Assembly (NCBI RefSeq): GCF_032854445.1
Contig: NC_088303.1
Location: 10,673,501-10,737,500 of the forward strand
Length of the DNA stretch: 64,000 bases
Reading direction: 5' to 3'
Source: Liolophura sinensis
Taxonomy: Eukaryota > Mollusca > Polyplacophora > Chitonida > Chitonidae
This document shows positions 59,330-64,000 of this stretch, one piece after another (position 1 is the first letter of the stretch; each line of letters starts with the position of its first letter). The notes beneath the pieces were generated by a model, which was not told the DNA's origin, searched no databases, and worked only from the letters and a program-made list of their open reading frames with translations. The translations under genes and the position numbers were made by a program.

Positions 59330-59925
59330 ATTTATGTCTGTACATGTACCTACAGCTGTAACAAGTACACTGTAAAGTGTATAAGTTGATGTACATGTAC
59401 ATGGAAAAGAAGAACAAGCTGTAATGTGTATTTATGTAAGTTAATGTACCTGTACATGTAAGAGGTACATGTACACACTGTAATGTGTACAAGTTTAGTA
59501 ACGTTCCATACATGTAAAGAAGTACTCACTTTAATGTGCACAAGTTTAATAATATAACACTCAGGTATGTATGTGTTAGTTTACCTGTAAATGTAGGAAG
59601 TACACTCTGTAATGTGTGTGTCCTGTGAGTTAATGTACATATAAGAAGTGCCTGCTGTAATTTGTATGAGTTAATGTACAATATACCAGTTAATAGAAGA
59701 AGTACACTCTGTGATGTGTACAAGTTTAATGATGCACCCGTATATGCGAGAACTACACACTGTAATGTGCATGAGATAATATACCAGTACATGTAGGAAG
59801 TATACACTGTAATGTGCATGAATTAATATACCAGTACATGTAGGAAGTATACACTGTAATGTGCATGAGTTTATATACCAGTACATGTAGGAAGTATAAG
59901 CTGTAATGTGCATGAATTGATACAA
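59330..59925. repeat. 47-48 bp tandem repeat rich in GTACATGTA, about 12 units
   Basis: The clearest units start ATACCAGTACATGTAGGAAG at 59781, 59828 and 59875, 47 bp apart, each followed by TATACACTGTAATGTGCATG. Leftward units decay (AAGTACACTCTGTAATGTGT, AAGTACACTGTAAAGTGTAT). Three overlapping minus-strand open frames (MHITVYTSYMYWYI and similar) are repeat translations. Confidence 0.9.
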
Positions 59926-61079
59926 TTCAACCATGGGGACTTGGTAATCTAATAAACCACCTGAAAACAGGTTCTATTTTAACAGGTTCATTACAGCAGG
60001 TATCAATTAAGGACTTGACTCTCTGCATATTAAATTAAGTGCATCATTGCTGTTCTGATAACCTTTCTGGTTAGGGGTTAGCTGATGGCATATCTGTATG
60101 TAGCCTACTTTAATATACAGTGTTTAATGATAGACTTAGTATGTGTACAAGTATGGTAGTCATGGTTATCACTGTGTATACTACTAGTGTGACCAGTTTC
60201 AAATCTTATACCCACAACACTTCCACATAGGAACCTTCTAGGTGTAACAAACTGCTGTATAAGTGTCAATCATTCAGTCAGTCAAATTTGGCGGCATTTT
60301 AACATGGACAGTTCACAAGATGAGTAGCGGACACCTTCAGACTTCTGTGAGACTTAGCAGCTTTTGTGTATTTTGCACTTGTTTAAAAGTATTTTACTAT
60401 TAAACTGCCTTTGTTTGCAAACATTTGTATTGTGTAGTGGATATATGTACTCGCACTTGTACATTAAGGTTTGAAAGTGTGTTTCAATATGTTCTTAACT
60501 TCAATATTAATTAGATTGAAATGTATAAAATATAATATACATGTATATATACACATGTATGCCATGAAGGTTTATATTAATATGATTTGATGATCAAAAA
60601 ACTTTCGGACTAATCCAGTCATTTTGCATGGTCAGTTGAGCAGTTTGTCTGGAATTGTTTGCAGTTTTTAGAAAAGTAGGTTTACACACAGACTGTGCAG
60701 CATGTGTATGAGGTGGACTCATGATGATATCTGTATATATAGAAAACATAATATAGTCATGTGCAATATTTACATTTAAAATAAGAGGTGCAAGTTTCAT
60801 TTGTCTGTTATGACATTTCTTGATTCTGATTAAATTTGTTCCCTTGGTGTTAAACCCCTTGGCACTCTAATATGTGTGTAATCTACTTCACTTTGTGGCT
60901 GCATCCGCACCCTTGTTTTGGCATGTGTACAGGAATGTGAAGATTGCCAGACCTTGGCCAGTTGCCTGTGGCATCTGTTGTACATGTGCATGTATCAATA
61001 TCATTACTATTGTCAGCACCTCTCAATCCTGTCTCTACCTGAGAAAACCAGTTATGGTCTGGGTACCCCACATCTAGGA
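59926..61079. other. No recognised feature
   Basis: This is AT-rich unique sequence. The overlapping open frames at 60874-61077 (+) and 60883-61071 (-) are unsupported. Confidence 0.4.
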
Positions 61080-61444
61080 GTGAGTGAGTGAGTGCTTGGG
61101 GTTTAACGTCGTACTCAACAATTTTTCAGTCATATGACGACGAAGGAATCATTAGGGTGCATGCACGTGTAATGTGCCTCCTTGTTGCAGGACGGATTTC
61201 CACCGCTGTTTTATTTAGTGCTGCTTCACTGAGACGACTTACCGAAGGCAAGTAAGCCGCCCCGCCCGAGCCATTATACTGATATGGGTCAACCAGTCGT
61301 TGCACTATCCCCTTCATGCTGAACGCCAAGGGAGGAAGTTACAACTTCCTCTTTTAAAGTCTTAGGTGTGACTCGACCAAGGATTGATCCTGGATCTACC
61401 GGTCCCGAAGCGGACGCTCTACCAACTGTGCTATCCGGGCCGGT
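61080..61444 (-). mobile_element. SINE family B, full-length, perfect 14-bp target duplication
   Basis: It runs in reverse from GTGAGTGAGTGAGTGCTTGG through GTTTAACGTCGTACTCAACA, AGTGCTGCTTCACTGAGACG and GACGCTCTACCAACTGTGCT to GGGCCGGT. CCCCACATCTAGGA lies at 61066-61079 and 61445-61458. It is the best-preserved copy in the window together with 56557. Confidence 0.96.
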
Positions 61445-61950
61445 CCCCACATCTAGGATCATTCTGGCCTGATGATCAAATCCCACTTCGGACACCATAT
61501 TGCTTGTTCACAGCATATCAGTTATGAGTGTGTATGCCAGCAAAAAAATATTAAATTGTCGTCAGTGGCTAATGCAGTATTCATGCTATACCTTCCTGTA
61601 GTCATGTACAAGAGATGTAAAACAGATGCATCATTTCAGACATTCCCAAGATGCCTGAAGCCACACTCCAGCTGATGGGCCCTTGACTGCCAAGGTTGCA
61701 GGATGAGCTTCATTTCCTGCTAGTTTGGCTGTACATAACATTACTTCAGAAGTTAAGTTTTCGTTGGTCTTGGTCTGTTACTTTAACCCATCCTGTGTGT
61801 AAAATATATTACCTTTGGTATATTTTATATATACATAAAACCACAACAAAAAAAAGAAATTTACAAATAATGTGTATGTATATACTGATACATCTCCATA
61901 TGTACATTATGTATTAATGCTATGCACCAAGAACAAAGGAGGAAGGACAA
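61445..61950. other. No recognised feature
   Basis: This is unique sequence with short open frames only. Confidence 0.4.
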
Positions 61951-61954
61951 ACAA

Positions 61955-62105
61955 GGACGCCAGCTCATGCTGGCTTCTTCTCCAGCCATACATGTATGTG
62001 GGAAGGTCTGCCATCAACATCTGGATGGGCGTGGGTTTCCATGGTTTTTGCCCGGTTTCCTCCCACCTTAATGCTGGCCGCTGTTGTGTAAGTGAAATAC
62101 AATGC
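61955..62105 (+). mobile_element. SINE family A, head-truncated, + strand
   Basis: AGCTCATGCTGGCTTCTTCT, GGGAAGGTCTGCCATCAACA, GCCCGGTTTCCTCCCACCTT and AATGCTGGCCGCTGTTGTGT are in family A order. The 3' tail is degenerate (GTGAAATACAATGCACT). Confidence 0.88.
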
Positions 62106-62870
62106 ACTATTCCCTAATGCACCACTCCTAATTACTATACCTAAATGCATTCATGTACAATATTAAAATATTATGAATGGTTGCATGTTTATTAGTTACT
62201 AGTTCTGCCTATATTTACTGTATTCCTGCATGACTGATGTGTCATGTGCACAATGCTAGGTAGTCAGTTTGTAAACATTCGTATAAACATCCTACTACAT
62301 TCTGAGTCATGTCTGCCCAGAAGTGCCTAAACACTTAACACAGACCATGCGTCAGCACAACAAAGGCTGCAATGACTGAAACACACATTAACCTTCTTTA
62401 TTGAACACAGATCAGTAATAGGGTATTTGAGGATATGATATTGTAGCTGGAAGTATTTGGCTGTTTTGAAACCTGTTGGCAAGTTTTGAAGACATTCTAA
62501 TTTCTGGAAAGATTTTTTTTTTCTTTTTTTTTTTTTTACCTCATTTACATGTAAGTAAATATGTACTGATAATGCTTTCTATGTGTACTACTGTACCTGT
62601 ACATGTATGCAAGCCACATTTGGTGTATGTTTAATCATGCTTAACAGTTTGTTTATATTGTCATTGGGTAATGCTTGTTTATATTCAGGCTGCTTGTATA
62701 TCTACAGTTACAGAGTGCAATGAGTGTTTGCTGTCCCAGCCACTATGTGGCACACTGTCCTCAGCTTGCCAGTTGTGCATTTACATGAACTTTTGATTTA
62801 ATGATTAAGGCATGAATTCATCCAGATTTGCGAAATGCAGAGTAGGTTATGAAGTCTTCTTGTAATTTCA
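62106..62870. other. No recognised feature
   Basis: This is AT-rich sequence with a T-rich run at 62513-62537 and TACATGTA words. No gene is seen. Confidence 0.4.
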
Positions 62871-62928
62871 GTCATGATCTTGTCATAACGAGATAGAAAA
62901 CCTAAGTGAAATCTAGTGCTTTGTAAGC

Positions 62929-63128
62929 ATGGTTGTTGCCATGACGACTAGTACTTTAAAGGAGAACAAGCGTTCTTTGTTGACAAGATTAATTACATTG
63001 AAGACTTTATTGATAATTGGCATACCTGGATTCAAGAGGCTGTTGCCATGGAAACCTGCAAACAATGCAAATCGTGTTGTGTTTGAATTTCTGAGAACTC
63101 CAAGACGACCTTGTGCTAGAGATGTGGC
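62929..63128 (+). CDS. Candidate first coding exon, product unknown, possibly organelle-targeted
   Basis: ATG at 62929 has A at -3 and G at +4, and an in-frame TAG lies 18 bases upstream, so it can be a true start. The frame reads MVVAMTTSTLKENKRSLLTR, LITLKTLLIIGIPGFKRLLP, WKPANNANRVVFEFLRTPRR and PCARDVA, then meets a strong donor GTGGCA|GTGAGT at 63128 in phase 0. The N-terminal half is rich in Lys/Arg, Leu/Ile and Ser/Thr with few acidic residues, like a mitochondrial presequence. That is inference from composition. An acceptor-like TTGTAATTTCAG ends near 62870, so a 5' UTR exon may precede. No second exon is recognised before the window ends. Without the splice the frame stops at 63168. 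Confidence 0.35.
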
Positions 63129-64000
63129 AGTGAGTGTACATACATTTAGGGTACAGTACATATTGTGATTATTTGTGGCACATGTACTAGCACGGTATGT
63201 ATTTAAGATGTGCATGTAAACGTCTGCATTACATGTAAGAGTACATGTATATAAAACAAACACATTTACAGGTACATGTATGACAGAGAAAATTAGATGG
63301 ACAATGAATGGAATAATCTAAGGAACATTGTAAAGACCCAGTTAACTACTTACAAACTGTATGTCCGAATTGGTGTGGCAATATTCTGAGCAATTTGCTT
63401 GTGTTTTAATCACGCATTTTTAGTACTCCATTTGAAATCATTCCGAACATGTTCAGTATATTTGCTGATGCAGAATAGTTTTTATGATAACATCATTACA
63501 GCTATGACGTGTGAATAATCACATGTGGGTAAGAGAATTATTCTGTTTGGACAACAGCTATTTTGATATACATAAAAAGTGGTTTGTTTTCATTGATTTT
63601 TCAAGTCTTGCAGTTGTTGTGGAAATGCATAATCCATTGCATTGTGAAAATGAGCTGAGAATCCCAGACTGCTATGTGTGTAGGCTGCCTCTGTGTGGAC
63701 TGTTTTCACAGCCCATGCTCTTGTACATAATGGATCACAGTAAGACGAGGGTATTGTTTTATGCATAAGAACCATTTGTGTCCATGTTCTCAATTTACAT
63801 TTTACTGGATGTTGATGCTGTACACCGCCTTTAAGATGCCTCTGTTTACCAATATGTACATGTATACATATGTACTCTGTTCCAGTTGGTAGGTCTTGTA
63901 TATTTTTAGGGGATTGGCCAATCAATTTAGATGTGTTAATCACCGGAGTCGTACAAGAACATCTCACTTAGTATTCATTTGTGATCACCTCCTTTGCTGG
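63129..64000 (+). other. Possible first intron or intergenic sequence to window end
   Basis: No exon that continues the candidate at 62929 in phase 0 is recognised. The open frames at 63511-63768 (+) and 63590-63967 (-) overlap each other and are unsupported. Confidence 0.35.

Noticed and set aside
59304-59934. Tyr-rich minus-strand proteins
   Set aside because: They are translations of the 47-bp repeat in three rotating frames.
56673-61329. A 67-residue protein (MAFSMKGIVQRLVDPYQYNG...) repeated at 53012, 56673 and 61126 (-)
   Set aside because: It is the translated body of SINE B. The frame is shared because the copies share DNA, and other copies break it.
56580-61430. tRNA genes at the GGTAGAGCGTCC sequences
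   Set aside because: They are SINE heads: each is fused to a SINE body, has a poor B-box and has no complete cloverleaf.

Overview
The window reads as eukaryotic, animal DNA: AT-rich, almost no long open frames, GT-AG introns, and many tRNA-derived SINEs, minisatellites and diverged duplicated blocks. The SINE consensus pieces (ACGCCGTACTCAAGAATATT and TTTAACGTCGTACTTAACAA types) are ones I associate with molluscs, so a marine gastropod or close lophotrochozoan is my best guess. That guess rests on recognition, not on a search.

Gene content is low. The one gene I can name is a class C G-protein-coupled receptor of the metabotropic glutamate receptor (mGluR) family on the + strand. Four of its 3' coding exons lie at 63-168, 736-875, 3644-4769 and 7297-7425, with matching splice phases. 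They cover the end of the ligand-binding domain, the complete nine-cysteine domain, all seven membrane segments and the start of the cytoplasmic tail. The 5' part lies before the window. The 3' end is either a stop reached by reading on from the last exon (7481) or unseen exons further right. Its introns hold a 49-bp minisatellite, a SINE with a perfect target duplication and a ~48-bp repeat field. Just past the last exon is an array of four cAMP-response-element palindromes.

From 7.5 to 26.7 kb there is no gene I can name. There are decayed SINEs, short tandem repeats, a GC-richer island at 17.5-17.9 kb, a second CRE cluster at 22.7-22.9 kb and one candidate exon at 25.6 kb. From 26.8 to 29.6 kb lies an 83-bp satellite of about 33 copies with visible hierarchy: each 83-mer is itself a trimer of a ~28-bp motif.

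From 31 to 50 kb the sequence is a mosaic of diverged paralogous blocks, named M, N and P here. They recur in both tandem and shuffled order and carry fragments of minus-strand reading frames of unknown nature. One copy contains a SINE where its paralogue has the empty site. In another copy a 64-bp unit has expanded to six or more. A MITE with perfect 36-bp terminal inverted repeats, TA target duplication and what looks like the C-terminal end of a DDE transposase sits at 46.1-46.7 kb.

From 50 to 64 kb there are more SINEs (two with perfect 11-14 bp target duplications), a ~1.1-kb element with inverted subterminal GAGGTGTAC motifs, TACATGTA-rich tandem repeats and, near the right edge, a candidate first coding exon at 62929-63128.

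I see no RNA gene, CRISPR array, virus or toxin gene. No undescribed system is evident. The strongest unexplained structures are the 31-50 kb block array, the hierarchical satellite and the receptor tail with its repeated TQT motifs.
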